DNA of 64,000 nucleotides from an uncultured Prevotellaceae bacterium (GCA_902800185.1 CADCDK010000005.1:1-64000); one strand, 5' to 3'. Positions 34,925 through 44,176 are shown, numbered from the stretch's first letter. A program made the numbers and translations. Notes: generated by a model not told the origin, from the letters alone.

Positions 34925-35518
34925 ATGGCAGCCACAAAGCAAATTAAGACAGCACTTATTTCTGTGTTCCACAAGGACGGGCTCGAAGCGTTGCTCGCCA
35001 AACTGAATGCCGAGAACGTGAAGTTCCTCTCCACAGGCGGCACCCAGCAATTCATTGAGTCGCTCGGATATGAATGTCAGACGGTAGAGAGTGTAACCTC
35101 GTATCCCTCCATTCTCGGTGGACGAGTCAAGACCCTGCACCCCAAAGTGTTTGGCGGCATTCTGGCACGTCGTCAGGATGAGGGTGACTGCGCTCAGATG
35201 AAGCAGTATGAGATTCCTGAGATTGACCTTGTCATTGTTGATCTCTATCCGTTTGAGCAAACCGTGGCAAGCGGAGCTGCTGAACAGGATATTATTGAAA
35301 AGATTGATATAGGTGGTATCTCGCTGATACGTGCCGGTGCGAAGAATTTCAACGATGTTGTCATCATTCCCAGCAAGGCTCAGTATGCAGAACTGTTAGA
35401 CATCCTCAATGCCCAGGGCGCACAGACCACGCTGGAACAGCGCCGTCACTTTGCTACCGAGGCTTTTGGAGTGAGCAGTCATTATGATACCGCTATCCAT
35501 GCATGGTTTAAGAAGTAA
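34925..35518 (+). CDS. purH: Stand-alone IMP cyclohydrolase (N-terminal PurH domain only)
   Basis: A 197-residue protein covering exactly the MGS-fold IMP cyclohydrolase domain of PurH: KTALISVFHKDGLEALLAKL, FLSTGGTQQFIESLG, TSYPSILGGRVKTLHPKVFG, EIDLVIVDLYPFEQTVA, and IEKIDIGGISLIRAGAKNF. It stops after SSHYDTAIHAWFKK, where the bifunctional enzyme (about 507-520 residues) continues into the AICAR transformylase domain. That second domain is not in this window; a repeat-rich spacer and mreB follow. It should close FAICAR to IMP, the last purine step, and would need a separate transformylase elsewhere. In related genomes full-length purH sits upstream of mreB. Confidence 0.88.
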   Translation: MAATKQIKTALISVFHKDGLEALLAKLNAENVKFLSTGGTQQFIESLGYECQTVESVTSYPSILGGRVKTLHPKVFGGILARRQDEGDCAQMKQYEIPEIDLVIVDLYPFEQTVASGAAEQDIIEKIDIGGISLIRAGAKNFNDVVIIPSKAQYAELLDILNAQGAQTTLEQRRHFATEAFGVSSHYDTAIHAWFKK

Positions 35519-35519
35519 A

Positions 35520-35594
35520 GGAGTTAAAGAAGTTAAGAAGTTAAGGAATTAAGGGAGTTAAAGAAGTTAAGGAATTAAGGGAGTTAAAGACGTT
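35520..35594. repeat. GGAGTTAA-type tandem words in the purH-mreB spacer
   Basis: About nine consecutive 8-10 base units: GGAGTTAAA, GAAGTTAA, GAAGTTAA, GGAATTAA, GGGAGTTAAA, GAAGTTAA, GGAATTAA, GGGAGTTAAA. A 26-base block is repeated almost exactly. The word GGGAGTTAA is the reverse complement of the word at 1551-1577. Confidence 0.85.
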
Positions 35595-35614
35595 TAGATT
35601 GGAGGTAACAGATT

Positions 35615-36637
35615 ATGGGATTTTTTAGTTTTATTCAAGAAGTAGCAATGGACTTGGGCACTGCCAATACCATTATTATCAGTGATGATAAGATCATGGT
35701 TGACGAGCCCTCTGTAGTAGCTCTTGACCGCCGCACGGGGAAGATGATTGCCGTGGGTGGCCGAGCTAAATTGATGTACGAAAAGGAACAACCCAACATA
35801 CGCACGATACGTCCGTTGAGCGACGGCGTGATTGCCGACTTCTCGGCTTGCGAACAGATGATGCGTGGACTGATCAAGATGATTCATTCTGGCAGAAGAC
35901 TTTTCTCTCCGTCATTGAGAATGGTCATCGGTGTGCCTTCCGGCTCTACCGAGGTGGAGCTGCGAGCTGTGCGCGACAGTGCCGAGCATGCCGACGGCCG
36001 CGATGTGTATCTGATTTTTGAGCCGATGGCAGCCGCTGTAGGTATCGGACTCGACGTGGAAGCACCCGAAGGCAATATGATTGTTGACATCGGTGGTGGT
36101 ACCACGGAGATTGCCGTGATCTCGTTGGGAGGTATCGTCTCGAACAACTCCATCAAGGTGGCAGGCGATGATCTGACCGCCGATATTCAGGAGTACATGG
36201 GTCGCCAGCACAATGTCCGTGTCAGTGAGCGTATGGCAGAGCGTATCAAGATCAGTGTCGGTTCTGCCTTGACGGATCTGGGCGATGAGGCTCCCGAGGA
36301 TTTCACCGTGATTGGTCCTAACAAGATTACGGCCCTTCCGATGGAGGTGTCGGTATGCTATCAGGAGATTGCACATTGTATCGACCGCACGGTGGCCCGT
36401 ATTGAGGCAGCAGTGCTCAATGCACTGGAGAACACGCCGCCCGAGCTCTATGCCGACATCGTCAAGAATGGTATCTATCTGACGGGTGGTGGTGCCTTGT
36501 TGCGTGGTCTCGACAAGCGTCTTACCGACAAGATGAACATCAAGTTCAATGTGGCCGACGATCCCTTGCATTGTGTTGCCAAGGGTGCGGGCATCGCTTT
36601 GAAGAATGTCAATCGTTTCTCGTTCCTGATGCGTTAA
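35615..36637 (+). CDS. mreB: Rod-shape-determining actin homologue MreB
   Basis: Bacterial actin that guides lateral wall synthesis. The 340-residue protein shows MDLGTANTIIISDDKIMVDE (phosphate 1), RPLSDGVIADFSACEQMM, VIGVPSGSTEVELRAVRDS, IFEPMAAAVGIGLDV, MIVDIGGGTTEIAVISLGGI (phosphate 2) and LTGGGALLRGLDKRL (adenosine). A good ribosome binding site (TTGGAGG) lies 9 bases upstream of the ATG. It heads the mreB-mreC-mreD-pbp2-rodA cluster, downstream of the purH-domain gene and the repeat spacer. Confidence 0.98.
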   Translation: MGFFSFIQEVAMDLGTANTIIISDDKIMVDEPSVVALDRRTGKMIAVGGRAKLMYEKEQPNIRTIRPLSDGVIADFSACEQMMRGLIKMIHSGRRLFSPSLRMVIGVPSGSTEVELRAVRDSAEHADGRDVYLIFEPMAAAVGIGLDVEAPEGNMIVDIGGGTTEIAVISLGGIVSNNSIKVAGDDLTADIQEYMGRQHNVRVSERMAERIKISVGSALTDLGDEAPEDFTVIGPNKITALPMEVSVCYQEIAHCIDRTVARIEAAVLNALENTPPELYADIVKNGIYLTGGGALLRGLDKRLTDKMNIKFNVADDPLHCVAKGAGIALKNVNRFSFLMR

Positions 36638-36666
36638 GCATCGGGAACCTTTTTGTTTGTTGAACG

Positions 36667-37533
36667 ATGCAGAATCTGCTGGCTTTCCTTGCCAAGTACA
36701 ACCACTGGTTTCTCTTTTTGTTTCTTGAGGTTGTCAGTACGGTGTTGTTGTTCCGATACAACAGCTACCAGGGAAGCGCATGGTTCTCGTCGGCCAACTT
36801 CGTGAGTGGCAAGGCCTACGAGGCACGGTCTCAGATGGAGTCCTACTTCGCCTTGGCAACCCTGAATGAGCAGCTCACCGCCCGCAATGTCTTTTTAGAG
36901 CATCGGTTGGAGCAGCTCTCCCAACAGATGGAGACCCTGCGTGCCGATGAGCAGGCGGTTGTTCCGGCAACACTTCGGGACTCGCTTGCCCAGTTCCGGG
37001 TGATACAGGCAAAGGTTGTCAGCAATGAGATTCATCAGCCGAACAATCTGATGACCTTGGATAAAGGCTCTGCCGATGGCGTGCGTGTAGATATGGGCGT
37101 GGTGTGTGGTACGGGTGTCGTGGGAATCGTCTATCTTGTTTCGACCCACTACTCGGTTGTCATTCCAGTGCTCAACAGCAAATCGAACATCAGCTGTAAG
37201 ATTCAGGGGCGTGATTATTTCGGCTATCTGCATTGGAATGGTGGCTCGTCGCGCATCGCCTACGTCGAAGATGTGCCGAGACATGCCCACTTCAGGATTC
37301 ATGACAAGGTGGTGACCAGCGGCTACTCGTCGGTATTCCCGCCAGGCCTGATGGTCGGCAAGATCCTGCATGTCTTTAATTCGCCCGATGGCTTGTCGTT
37401 CCGCCTGCAGGTGGAGCTGTCAACCGACTTTGCCCATCTGCGCGATGTGTGTATCATTGACGATGCAACCATGAATGAGCGGCTGCGTGTCTTGCGCATG
37501 GCTCAGGATTCCATAAAGTCCGACAGGCATTAA
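36667..37533 (+). CDS. mreC: Rod-shape-determining protein MreC
   Basis: Bitopic membrane protein linking MreB to the periplasmic wall enzymes. The 288 residues comprise a short cytoplasmic start, a membrane span (WFLFLFLEVVSTVLLF), a periplasmic coiled coil (NEQLTARNVFLEHRLEQLSQ), and the double beta-barrel region with AKVVSNEIHQPNNLMTLDKG, GVVCGTGVVGIVYLVSTHYS and DKVVTSGYSSVFPPGLMVGK. It starts 29 bases after mreB and is followed by mreD after 4 bases. Confidence 0.95.
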   Translation: MQNLLAFLAKYNHWFLFLFLEVVSTVLLFRYNSYQGSAWFSSANFVSGKAYEARSQMESYFALATLNEQLTARNVFLEHRLEQLSQQMETLRADEQAVVPATLRDSLAQFRVIQAKVVSNEIHQPNNLMTLDKGSADGVRVDMGVVCGTGVVGIVYLVSTHYSVVIPVLNSKSNISCKIQGRDYFGYLHWNGGSSRIAYVEDVPRHAHFRIHDKVVTSGYSSVFPPGLMVGKILHVFNSPDGLSFRLQVELSTDFAHLRDVCIIDDATMNERLRVLRMAQDSIKSDRH

Positions 37534-37537
37534 CATT

Positions 37538-38044
37538 ATGAACATCGATTTGCTCAAGAACATATTGCTGGCAGTTGTCTTGTTGCTCATTCAGGCAATG
37601 GTGCTGAACCGTATCCATCTGTTCAACTGTGCCACCCCCCTGATCTATGTCTATATGGTGTTGCTCATGCCGCGCAACTACCCGCGCTGGGGTGTGCTGC
37701 TGCAAAGTTTCCTGATTGGAATCTGTGCTGATATCTTCTCAAACACGCCAGGCGTCGCTGCGGGAAGCATGACCTTCCTGGGTTTCATACAGACCTGGTT
37801 GCTGGCCCCCTTTATCCATCGTGACAATCCCGATGAAGCCGATCTTCGTCCCACCATGAAGGAGATGGGGCTCAACCGCTACCTTTTTTATGCCTTCCTG
37901 TGCGTGTTCATCTATTGTACGCTGTTCTTCACGCTCGAGACATTCAGCTTCTTCAACTGGGTACAGTGGCTGGCGAGCATCTTTGGAAGCACATTGATTA
38001 CGTTGCTCTTGATACTGGTGATTGAAAATCTGCGTGGGGCGTGA
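37538..38044 (+). CDS. mreD: Rod-shape-determining membrane protein MreD
   Basis: A 168-residue inner-membrane protein with about five hydrophobic segments, e.g. ILLAVVLLLIQAMVLNRIHL and FYAFLCVFIYCTLFFTLETF, and the conserved QSFLIGICADIFSNTPGVAA region. It belongs to the elongasome and is the least conserved Mre protein, so identification rests on topology and position. It overlaps the next gene by 4 bases (GTGA), the downstream start being GTG. Confidence 0.92.
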   Translation: MNIDLLKNILLAVVLLLIQAMVLNRIHLFNCATPLIYVYMVLLMPRNYPRWGVLLQSFLIGICADIFSNTPGVAAGSMTFLGFIQTWLLAPFIHRDNPDEADLRPTMKEMGLNRYLFYAFLCVFIYCTLFFTLETFSFFNWVQWLASIFGSTLITLLLILVIENLRGA

Positions 38045-39891
38045 AGAACTTTGAACTCGAACAACGTCGTTTGGTCATTGGCGGCGTAGCCATTTTCATC
38101 ATCGTCATCTACATCATCAGGCTCTTCACCTTGCAGCTGTTGAGTGATGACTACAAGAAGAATGCCGACTCCAATGCCTTCCTCAAGAAGATTGAGTTTC
38201 CTTCCCGGGGTGCCATCCGTGACCGAAACGGCAAGCTGTTGGTTTACAACCAGCCGTCGTATGACATCATGATTGTGGTCAACGAGCTGCAGGGCCGTCT
38301 TGACACGCTGGACTTCTGCCAGTCGATAGGCATCACACGCGAGGCCTTCGAGAAGCGAATGGAGGCCATCAAGGACCGCTCGAAGAATGTCGGGTACTCC
38401 AGCTACACCCAGCAGCTCTTCATGAGCCAGCTGTCCGACAAGGAGTACAGTGTCTTTCAGGAAAAGATGTTCCGTTTCCCCGGGGTGTATGTGCAGAAGC
38501 GAACCATCCGCCAGTATGAATACACCTACGCTGCGCACGTGTTGGGAGACATTGCGGAGGTGTCGCCCGCCGACATTGAGAACGATGACTACTATCAGCC
38601 CGGCGACTACATCGGCAAGCTGGGCGTGGAGCGCTATTACGAGAAGCAGCTGCGCGGTGAAAAGGGAGTGGAGATCCTGCTGCGTGATGCCCACGGCCGC
38701 ATCCAGGGGCGCTATCAGAACGGCGCCCTGGACCGCAAGCCTGTGGCAGGAAAAGACCTGACACTCTCCATCGATGTCGATTTGCAGGCATTGGGTGAAC
38801 GCCTCATGGAGGGGAAGATCGGATCCATTGTGGCCATAGAACCTTCTACCGGCGAGGTGTTGTGCATGGTCTCGTCGCCCAGCTACGACCCCAACATGAT
38901 GGTGGGCCGACAGCGGGGCAAGAACCATCGTGCCCTGTCGCTCGATGTGTGGAAGCCGTTGCTGAACCGCTCCATCATGGGACAATATCCCCCCGGCTCA
39001 ACCTTCAAGACCACCCAGGCACTGACCTTCCTGAACGAGGGCATCATCACCCCCTCCACCGCCTATCCCTGTTCCCACGGCTTCGTGTATAAGGGACTGC
39101 GTGTGGGCTGTCACGGACACGCCTCCCCCCTGTCGCTCGTGCCCGCCATCTCCACCTCGTGCAACGGCTACTTCTGCTGGGGACTGTACTACATGATGAG
39201 CAACCGGAAGAAATACCCGCATGTGCAGGATGCCATGGACACGTGGCGCGACTACATGGTGTCCATGGGCTTTGGCTACAAGCTGGGCATCGACCTGCCC
39301 GGCGAGAAGCGCGGACTCATCCCCAATGCGAAGTTCTACGACAAGGCCTACAAAGAATCCTGGAACGGACTGACCATCATCTCCATTGCCATCGGCCAGG
39401 GCGAAGTCAATGCCACCCCCTTGCAGATCGCCAATCTTGCCGCGACCATCGCCAACCGAGGCTACTACTACGTGCCCCATGTTGTGAGGAAAGTGCAGGG
39501 AGAGCCCCTCGACACCGTCTTTACCCGCAAGCACATGTCCAAAGCCAGCCGTGAGGCCTACGAGACCATTGTCGAGGGCATGCGCTCGGCCGTGGAGCGG
39601 GGCACCTGTCGCTCTGCCAACCGTTCCGACTATGAAGTCTGCGGCAAGACGGGCACCGCCCAGAACCGTGGCCATGACCATTCCGTCTTCATGGGCTTCG
39701 CCCCGATGAACAATCCCAAGATTGCCGTTGCGGTGTATGTCGAGAACGGTGGCTGGGGAGCCGACTATGGCGTGCCGATGGGCGCACTCATCATGGAACA
39801 GTATATCAACGGCAAGCTCTCGCCGGGATCGGAAGAGCGTGCCACAAACTTCCAAAACAGACGTATATCCTATGGATCCAGTAGCAGATAA
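38041..39891 (+). CDS. mrdA: Penicillin-binding protein 2 (elongasome transpeptidase)
   Basis: Class B PBP that cross-links peptidoglycan during elongation, partner of RodA. The 616-residue protein has an N-terminal membrane anchor (LVIGGVAIFIIVIYIIRLFT), the non-catalytic dimerisation domain (EFPSRGAIRDRNGKLLVYN, HVLGDIAEVSPADIENDDYY), and the transpeptidase domain with SxxK in QYPPGSTFKTTQAL, SxN in STSCNGYFCWG, and KTG in YEVCGKTGTAQN. The start is GTG, overlapping mreD by 4 bases. Its end overlaps rodA by 20 bases. Confidence 0.97.
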   Translation: MKNFELEQRRLVIGGVAIFIIVIYIIRLFTLQLLSDDYKKNADSNAFLKKIEFPSRGAIRDRNGKLLVYNQPSYDIMIVVNELQGRLDTLDFCQSIGITREAFEKRMEAIKDRSKNVGYSSYTQQLFMSQLSDKEYSVFQEKMFRFPGVYVQKRTIRQYEYTYAAHVLGDIAEVSPADIENDDYYQPGDYIGKLGVERYYEKQLRGEKGVEILLRDAHGRIQGRYQNGALDRKPVAGKDLTLSIDVDLQALGERLMEGKIGSIVAIEPSTGEVLCMVSSPSYDPNMMVGRQRGKNHRALSLDVWKPLLNRSIMGQYPPGSTFKTTQALTFLNEGIITPSTAYPCSHGFVYKGLRVGCHGHASPLSLVPAISTSCNGYFCWGLYYMMSNRKKYPHVQDAMDTWRDYMVSMGFGYKLGIDLPGEKRGLIPNAKFYDKAYKESWNGLTIISIAIGQGEVNATPLQIANLAATIANRGYYYVPHVVRKVQGEPLDTVFTRKHMSKASREAYETIVEGMRSAVERGTCRSANRSDYEVCGKTGTAQNRGHDHSVFMGFAPMNNPKIAVAVYVENGGWGADYGVPMGALIMEQYINGKLSPGSEERATNFQNRRISYGSSSR

Positions 39892-41341
39892 ACAGCGAGG
39901 CGTCTTCACCTCCATCGACTGGTGGACCATCCTCATCTACCTCCTATTGCTCACATTCGGTTGGATGAGTGTGTGCGGCGCCTCCTATACCTATGGCGAC
40001 ACCGACATCCTGAGCCTTTCCACCCGCTCCGGCATGCAGATCGTGTGGATCGGCACGAGCATTGTGCTGGGAGGTGTGCTGTTGCTGATGGACGACCGGT
40101 TGTACGACACCTTTGCCTACATCATCTACGCCTGCCTTCTGCTCCTGCTGTTTGCCACCATCTTCAACCCCCACGAGATTAAGGGTTCCCGCTCCTGGCT
40201 TGTGCTGGGCCCCTTGCGCCTGCAGCCTGCCGAGTTTGCCAAGTTTGCCACGGCCTTGGCGGTCAGTAAGCTGATGAGCACCTACGGCTTCAACATCCAG
40301 CAATGGAAACACTTCGCTGCGGCCTGTGCGGTGGTCATGCTGCCCATGCTCTTCATTGTGGCGCAGAAAGAGACGGGTTCGGCATTGGTCTATCTGTCGT
40401 TCTTCCTGATGTTCTATCGCGAGGGCATGCCGGGCAGCATCCTCTTTACAGGTGTCGCGATGGTGTTCTACTTTGTCGTCGGTATCAAATACGGCGGGAT
40501 CGACCTGTGGGCGACGCCTACCCGTGTGGGGCCCTTCGTGGTGTTGCTCTTCGTTCAGCTCTTCACGGCGGGCATGGTCAGGATATACACCCACGACAGG
40601 GATCGAAGCACCCACATCCTGTCCCTCTGTTTTGGCATCACGCTGCTCGCCCTGCTATTGTCCCATTTCGTCTATCCCTTTGATGTTGTCTGGGTGCAGA
40701 CGGCACTCTGCGTCCTGTTGGTGCTGTGGCTGCTGGTACAATGGCTGGGCACCCGCTTCCGCAACTACTTCTACATTGCCGCCTTCGCCGCCAGTTCCGT
40801 CCTGTTCTTCAATGCTGCCGACCACGTGCTGAACAACGTCATGCAGCCCCACCAGCGTGCCCGTATCAACGTCCTGTTGGGATTGGAGGAAGACCTCCGT
40901 GGCGCGGGCTACAACGTCCATCAAAGCGAGATTGCCATCGGCTCCGGTGGACTGAGAGGGAAAGGCTTCCTGAACGGCACCCAGACCAAGCTGAAGTTCG
41001 TGCCCGAGCAGGACACCGACTTCATCTTCTGCACCGTGGGCGAGGAAGAGGGCTTCGTGGGCTCTGCGGGCGTATTGGTGCTCTTTCTGGCCTTGATACT
41101 CCGGCTCATCCATCTGGCCGAGCGCCAGCCTCGCCTGTTCGGTCGCATATATGGCTATTGCGTGCTGAGCATCTTCCTGTTTCATGTATTTATCAACGTG
41201 GGCATGGTGCTCGGGCTGACTCCTGTCATCGGCATTCCGTTGCCCTTCTTCAGCTACGGAGGCTCCTCGTTGTGGGGCTTCACGTTCCTGCTGTTCATCT
41301 TCCTACGCATCGATGCTGGCCGAAACGCCAATCGTCGATAG
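39872..41341 (+). CDS. rodA: Peptidoglycan glycosyltransferase RodA
   Basis: SEDS-family polymerase that builds glycan strands with PBP2. The 489-residue protein has ten or more hydrophobic segments and the SEDS signatures KGSRSWLVLGPLRLQPAEFA, QKETGSALVYLSFFLMFY, the QHSEIAIGSGGLRGKGFLNG-like block (VHQSEIAIGSGGLRGKGFLN), FVPEQDTDFIFCTVGEEEGF and PLPFFSYGGSSLWGF. The ATG at 39872 lies within the end of mrdA, 20 bases of overlap; upstream in-frame codons are antisense-like shadow of mrdA. It is longer than E. coli RodA (370), as in other Bacteroidota, because of an extra membrane region in the middle. A perfect-stem terminator follows. Confidence 0.96.
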   Translation: MDPVADKQRGVFTSIDWWTILIYLLLLTFGWMSVCGASYTYGDTDILSLSTRSGMQIVWIGTSIVLGGVLLLMDDRLYDTFAYIIYACLLLLLFATIFNPHEIKGSRSWLVLGPLRLQPAEFAKFATALAVSKLMSTYGFNIQQWKHFAAACAVVMLPMLFIVAQKETGSALVYLSFFLMFYREGMPGSILFTGVAMVFYFVVGIKYGGIDLWATPTRVGPFVVLLFVQLFTAGMVRIYTHDRDRSTHILSLCFGITLLALLLSHFVYPFDVVWVQTALCVLLVLWLLVQWLGTRFRNYFYIAAFAASSVLFFNAADHVLNNVMQPHQRARINVLLGLEEDLRGAGYNVHQSEIAIGSGGLRGKGFLNGTQTKLKFVPEQDTDFIFCTVGEEEGFVGSAGVLVLFLALILRLIHLAERQPRLFGRIYGYCVLSIFLFHVFINVGMVLGLTPVIGIPLPFFSYGGSSLWGFTFLLFIFLRIDAGRNANRR

Positions 41342-41347
41342 AAACGG

Positions 41348-41385
41348 AGTGGGGAGGCTTCATGATTGAAGCCTCCCCACTCTTT
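41348..41385 (+). terminator. Terminator of the mre-rodA operon
   Basis: A perfect 15-bp stem (AGTGGGGAGGCTTCA/TGAAGCCTCCCCACT) with a 4-base loop, followed by CTTTT, starting 7 bases after the rodA stop. Confidence 0.92.
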
Positions 41386-41407
41386 TCCAAAAACCCGAAT
41401 CCTCTTG

Positions 41408-44176
41408 TTATGGCTTCAGGAACTTGGTGCTGTGGTTGGCATTGCTGCGCAGGATATAGACTCCTGTGGGCAGGGTAGAAATGTTCAGCGTGGCCTGACC
41501 GTCGGTCAGCGGCTGGGTCATGAGTTTCTGACCATGGGCGTTGTAGAGGGTGACGGCGGTGGCGGTGGGATCTTTCACGCCGATGGCGGGGGCGGTGGGG
41601 TCGCCGAAGACCAGCAGGGAACCGCTGAGCTGCGGGGTGCTGGGCTGGCGGATGCCGTCAGTTTCCTTGCCGTCGCTGATGACGATGAATGCCATTTTCT
41701 CCTGATAGGGATTGCGGTTGGAGAAGGTTGCATTGGTGGCACTGGCATCGGCCTGCAGGCGCAGGACGGCGGAGGTCGTTCTCACGTTGGCAATGCGGAT
41801 GAGTGTCATGAGGCTGTGGTGGAGGCTCTGCAGCTGTGCCAGCACGAAGGGGTTCTGCAGGTCTTCCTCGACATCGTAGTTGACAACGACGTTGCGCAGG
41901 AGCACGGGTGTGCTGTAGTCGATGGAGCGCACGGTGATGAGCTTGTTGTTCTCATCCTGGGTCTGTCCCTGCTCGATGGCGAAGTAGGAGCACATGGCAT
42001 TGGGCTTCACGGCGTCTGTGATGCCCTCCTGTCGCTGAAGGATGATCTTGAAGCCTTCGGTGGTGATGTCGAAGACACGGCAGGTGACGGGGTAGCTGAA
42101 GACGTTCTGATAGGGCGATGCCATGACGATGGGCGTGGTGGTGAAGGGCTCCTTGAACGTCACTTTGACGGTGTCGGTGCTGATGCGCTGGGCGCGGCCG
42201 TTGCTCCCCGTGATGGGGCCTGCCTCATACGCCAAGGTGCCGATGGTGCCGTGGCCTGTCTTGGCGATGATGTAGGAGGTGTTCTCCGCGGAGGTAAACG
42301 TCTGGTCGGCAGTGGTGACGGTGAAGGGGAAGTAGTTGAAGGTGAAGTAGCCGTTCTTGTTGATGGCGGCAATGTTCTCCACGGGGGTGAGGGTGGTGTT
42401 CTTGTAGCTTGTTCCACCGGTTACGACGGCGGGATTCTCGTCGAAGGCGTTTTTCATATATACGCTTGCGGCATCGGTGCTCTCTGCCGAGAGTGTGCCG
42501 TATTGCAGCACTTCGGTGCCGTCGGCTCCGGACACGACGTTGTAGGCTTCCTCGGAGTAGAGCACTTTGTTGTTGTACATGTGTTCAGCCACACGGTATG
42601 TATAGGTGCCTGCCTTCTCCACGGTCTCGGTGAAGGTGTAGGAGGCGGCTTTCTCTGTCCGTGGATAGACATAGACAGCTTTCCAATCTGCGTTAGCGGC
42701 ATCCTTGCGTTCAATGACTACCGAGTCAGCCAGCTCGCCATTCTTCTGTTCCCATTTCATGGTGAACTTCATGTTTGAGGGCTGGAAGCTTGACGATGTG
42801 ATGACCGGAGCGTAGGTGCGCGGGGTTGTGGGAACATAGTTGTAGCTTGCGTTATAGCCCAATCCCGTGTTCATGTCGCGGAAGTACTCACCGGTTTGTG
42901 TCAGCGAACCATTCTTATACACCCTCGACGGGTCTCTCTCAGAGTTCCAATAGGCGTAGCGTTCCACATAGGGCATGTTGTTCATGTTCTGCAGGATGCG
43001 GGCCATCACCTCGGCATTCTTTGCTTCGGTCACACCCGAGACAAAGGCTCCACTGCCTCCACTCCACGAAGCACCCCATACGAACTCGGATACCCAGATG
43101 GGGCGACGATGGCGGTCGTACCAGTTTTTCAGTTCATTGAACTTTCCCTCTGTCCAGTAGCAATGCATGTCGAGAATGTCGCATCGCCAGCCACGCGCGT
43201 CGATGGAATCCATAAACTCATGTAGCCAGTTGAGTGAGCCATCGTGTGAAGAGGGCGAGCACAGGCGCATACCCGTTGCCATGAGTTTCTCCCAGTTGGC
43301 AAGTACCGTGGCGACATCCTGTGGGTGGTCGTCGGCCGAGTTGCCGGGCTCGTTGTTGGTCTTCATGTGGGCTGAATAGGTGGCGCTGCCGCATTCTGAC
43401 GACGATGGCCAGTCCTCATAGATATGATGGGGAGTACATTCACGGTCGAGACCGCCATTCTCACCCATGCCAAAGGAATAGCACCACTGCGTATTGAGGG
43501 CTGAGTTGGAACCAGAACCCGTGTCGTTGGCAAGTCCTTTCTTACTGGTGTCCTGCCACTTGAAGATACGATAGGATGAAATGCGGTTGGCCATCAGCAG
43601 GGGCAGGTTCATCTCCAAATCACTGTCGGAGGCAATGAAGCAGCGGCTGTAGCCGCGTCCATTTGCTGACAGTGAGAAGGTGACCATGTATCCGCGCTTG
43701 AGCTTGAACGACTGGATGCGGTTGTTCAGTTGGGCCGTTGTCAGTGTGTTCATGTAGCCGCCCGTGTTCCTGAGGTCGAAGTCATTCGAAGAGTCGCCTG
43801 CGAAGTTCTTCTCTGAATAGACGGTCAGCGGCTTTGTGTTCGTGCCGTAGGGCAGAATGAGCGTTCCGTTGTTATAGATCTTCAGTTGGCAGTTGACGTT
43901 CAGGCTTGCCTGTACACCATTGATCTTGATTTTTCTCAGCAATGTCTGCACCTGCGAGGGGCGCACGTTGTCGATAATCACTACGGCATGTTCTGTGTTG
44001 GCGATGTCGATGCTTCCATCCTCACTAAAGGGAGTGGTTGACGTGATGTGGTAGTCCACGTCGTCGCTCAGGGTGACGGCTTCGGTCACCTGCCCGACAG
44101 TGGTCACGGTGTTGGCTGCCCACATGGGGATGAGTGCCATCCACATCAGACAAAGTAAAGTTAGTCTTTTCATCAT
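41408..44176 (-). CDS. Secreted GH128-like glycoside hydrolase with T9SS sorting domain
   Basis: A 922-residue exported protein. Signal peptide KRLTLLCLMWMALIPMWAA; an N-terminal beta-rich region; then a catalytic TIM-barrel resembling GH128/Glyco_hydro_cc: WCYSFGMGENGGLDREC, the acid/base Glu in MKTNNEPGNSADDHP (about residue 275), LDMHCYWTEGKFNELKNWYD, and a second Glu in RPIWVSEFVWGASWSG (about 363). Fibronectin-III-like and further beta domains follow (YTYRVAEHMYNNKVLYSEEA). The end, TAVTLYNAHGQKLMTQPL to GVYILRSNANHSTKFLKP, is a type A T9SS sorting domain. GH128 enzymes cleave beta-1,3-glucan; the exact substrate here is unproven. The start is the ATG at 44176 or 44173. Confidence 0.82.
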   Translation of the reverse strand: MMKRLTLLCLMWMALIPMWAANTVTTVGQVTEAVTLSDDVDYHITSTTPFSEDGSIDIANTEHAVVIIDNVRPSQVQTLLRKIKINGVQASLNVNCQLKIYNNGTLILPYGTNTKPLTVYSEKNFAGDSSNDFDLRNTGGYMNTLTTAQLNNRIQSFKLKRGYMVTFSLSANGRGYSRCFIASDSDLEMNLPLLMANRISSYRIFKWQDTSKKGLANDTGSGSNSALNTQWCYSFGMGENGGLDRECTPHHIYEDWPSSSECGSATYSAHMKTNNEPGNSADDHPQDVATVLANWEKLMATGMRLCSPSSHDGSLNWLHEFMDSIDARGWRCDILDMHCYWTEGKFNELKNWYDRHRRPIWVSEFVWGASWSGGSGAFVSGVTEAKNAEVMARILQNMNNMPYVERYAYWNSERDPSRVYKNGSLTQTGEYFRDMNTGLGYNASYNYVPTTPRTYAPVITSSSFQPSNMKFTMKWEQKNGELADSVVIERKDAANADWKAVYVYPRTEKAASYTFTETVEKAGTYTYRVAEHMYNNKVLYSEEAYNVVSGADGTEVLQYGTLSAESTDAASVYMKNAFDENPAVVTGGTSYKNTTLTPVENIAAINKNGYFTFNYFPFTVTTADQTFTSAENTSYIIAKTGHGTIGTLAYEAGPITGSNGRAQRISTDTVKVTFKEPFTTTPIVMASPYQNVFSYPVTCRVFDITTEGFKIILQRQEGITDAVKPNAMCSYFAIEQGQTQDENNKLITVRSIDYSTPVLLRNVVVNYDVEEDLQNPFVLAQLQSLHHSLMTLIRIANVRTTSAVLRLQADASATNATFSNRNPYQEKMAFIVISDGKETDGIRQPSTPQLSGSLLVFGDPTAPAIGVKDPTATAVTLYNAHGQKLMTQPLTDGQATLNISTLPTGVYILRSNANHSTKFLKP

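Noticed and set aside
35520-35594. Possible CRISPR array
   Set aside because: The units are 8-10 bases, degenerate and contiguous, with no unique spacers of 25-40 bases and no cas genes nearby.
41366-42778. 470-codon plus-strand frame rich in Gly, Val and His
   Set aside because: It lies antisense to the GH128-like gene and has the composition of a mirror frame of a GC-rich gene.
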